A stretch of 5,174 bases of DNA from Thermoleophilaceae bacterium (GTDB taxonomy: Bacteria; Actinomycetota; Thermoleophilia; Solirubrobacterales; Thermoleophilaceae), in NCBI GenBank assembly GCA_013812485.1, contig JACCTJ010000331.1:1-5174 (forward strand). Direction: 5' to 3'. The notes beneath the pieces were generated by a model, which saw only the letters and a list, made by a program, of their open reading frames with translations, was not told the origin of the DNA and did no database searches. Shown here piece after piece: positions 4,928 through 5,174 of the stretch. A program made the translations under genes and the position numbers. Each line of letters starts with the position of its first letter. Position 1 is the stretch's first letter.

Positions 4928-5174
4928 GCGCGGACCGCGTCGCACGCCCTGCCGCCGCCGTGGTGGCCGCCCTGCTCGCGCTGGGACTCGGCGCCTGCGG
5001 CGGTGACGAGAGCGCCTCGCCGCCGTCTCCGCGGGCCGAGGAACGCACGCCCGAGGCCGAGCCGCGTCCCTCCGGCGACAGCTCGCGCGGGAAGGATGGC
5101 CTCCTGCGCTCGAGCGGGCGCCCGCAGGTCGAGACCGTGGCCACCGGCCTCGACACCCCGTGGGAGATCGCCTT
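4924..5174 (+). CDS. Lipoprotein, N-terminal part of a glucose/sorbosone dehydrogenase-like (PQQ-type) protein, 3' partial
   Basis: The frame runs from ATG 4924 past the right edge; 83 full codons are visible. Residues 1-8 are a basic n-region, 9-24 a hydrophobic Ala/Leu/Val core, and LGAC with Cys25 is a lipobox, so the protein should be exported and lipid-anchored on the outer face of the membrane. Residues 26 to about 66 form a disordered linker rich in Ser, Pro, Glu and Gly. The folded domain then begins: VETVATGLDTPWEIAF (69-84) is the typical opening of the six-bladed propeller of soluble aldose sugar / sorbosone dehydrogenases (GSDH family, Pfam PF07995), where TGL-x-x-PW recurs. Such enzymes oxidise sugars with PQQ, but many homologues have no proven activity and the catalytic His and Arg are out of view. 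The start overlaps the hydrolase stop as ATGA. Lipoprotein is strong; the enzyme family rests on one motif. Confidence 0.82.
   Translation, partial: MSADRVARPAAAVVAALLALGLGACGGDESASPPSPRAEERTPEAEPRPSGDSSRGKDGLLRSSGRPQVETVATGLDTPWEIA

Noticed and set aside
4764..5156. Minus-strand open frame of 130 codons at the right end
   Set aside because: It is Pro/Arg/Ser-rich and antisense to the hydrolase C-terminus and the lipoprotein signal peptide, both of which are well supported.
1..5174. CRISPR arrays, tRNA/rRNA genes, insertion sequences, attachment sites, riboswitches or a defence system
   Set aside because: I found no spaced direct repeats, no tRNA-like cloverleaf and no transposase or recombinase motif. 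The two non-coding gaps are only 30 and 38 bases, leaving no room for a riboswitch.

Overview
The window is very GC-rich. It has tightly packed genes, third codon positions that are almost all G or C, several GTG starts and almost no recognisable Shine-Dalgarno sequences. Together with the cobA-hemD fusion and the TANNNT-type promoter boxes lying directly against start codons, this suggests a high-GC actinobacterium, possibly of the Thermoleophilia/Solirubrobacterales type. The lineage is an inference from style and gene content, not a match.

Layout: (1) The left edge (1-1202, +) holds the C-terminal part of a fused uroporphyrinogen-III C-methyltransferase / uroporphyrinogen-III synthase, cut off upstream. 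(2) It is translationally coupled by TGATG to a group I biotin-protein ligase (1202-1960, +). (3) After a 30-base gap with a possible leaderless promoter comes a YbhN/LPG-synthase-type polytopic membrane protein (1991-2992, +). (4) It converges on a 93-residue protein of unknown function (2989-3270, -); the two genes share a CTAG tetramer as stop codon on both strands. (5) A 38-base divergent intergenic region carries two plausible leaderless promoters, one for the small gene and one for a rightward operon. (6) That operon starts with a short-chain dehydrogenase (3309-4112), followed by an alpha/beta-hydrolase-fold protein (4109-4927), then a lipoprotein that begins like a PQQ-type glucose/sorbosone dehydrogenase (4924 to the right edge). 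Its genes are joined by 4-base overlaps (GTGA, ATGA).

The genes on the left make or attach cofactors: tetrapyrrole and siroheme/cobalamin precursors, and biotin attachment to carboxylases. The rightward operon combines two cytoplasmic enzyme-fold proteins with an exported, lipid-anchored dehydrogenase-like protein; their common pathway cannot be read from the sequence. The most unusual item is the hydrolase-fold protein, whose nucleophile elbow reads G-H-E-L-G, with glutamate where serine or aspartate is expected. I found no mobile element, CRISPR array, RNA gene or defence system. Apart from that protein, the small unknown gene and the compact gene boundaries, this is an ordinary chromosomal housekeeping region.
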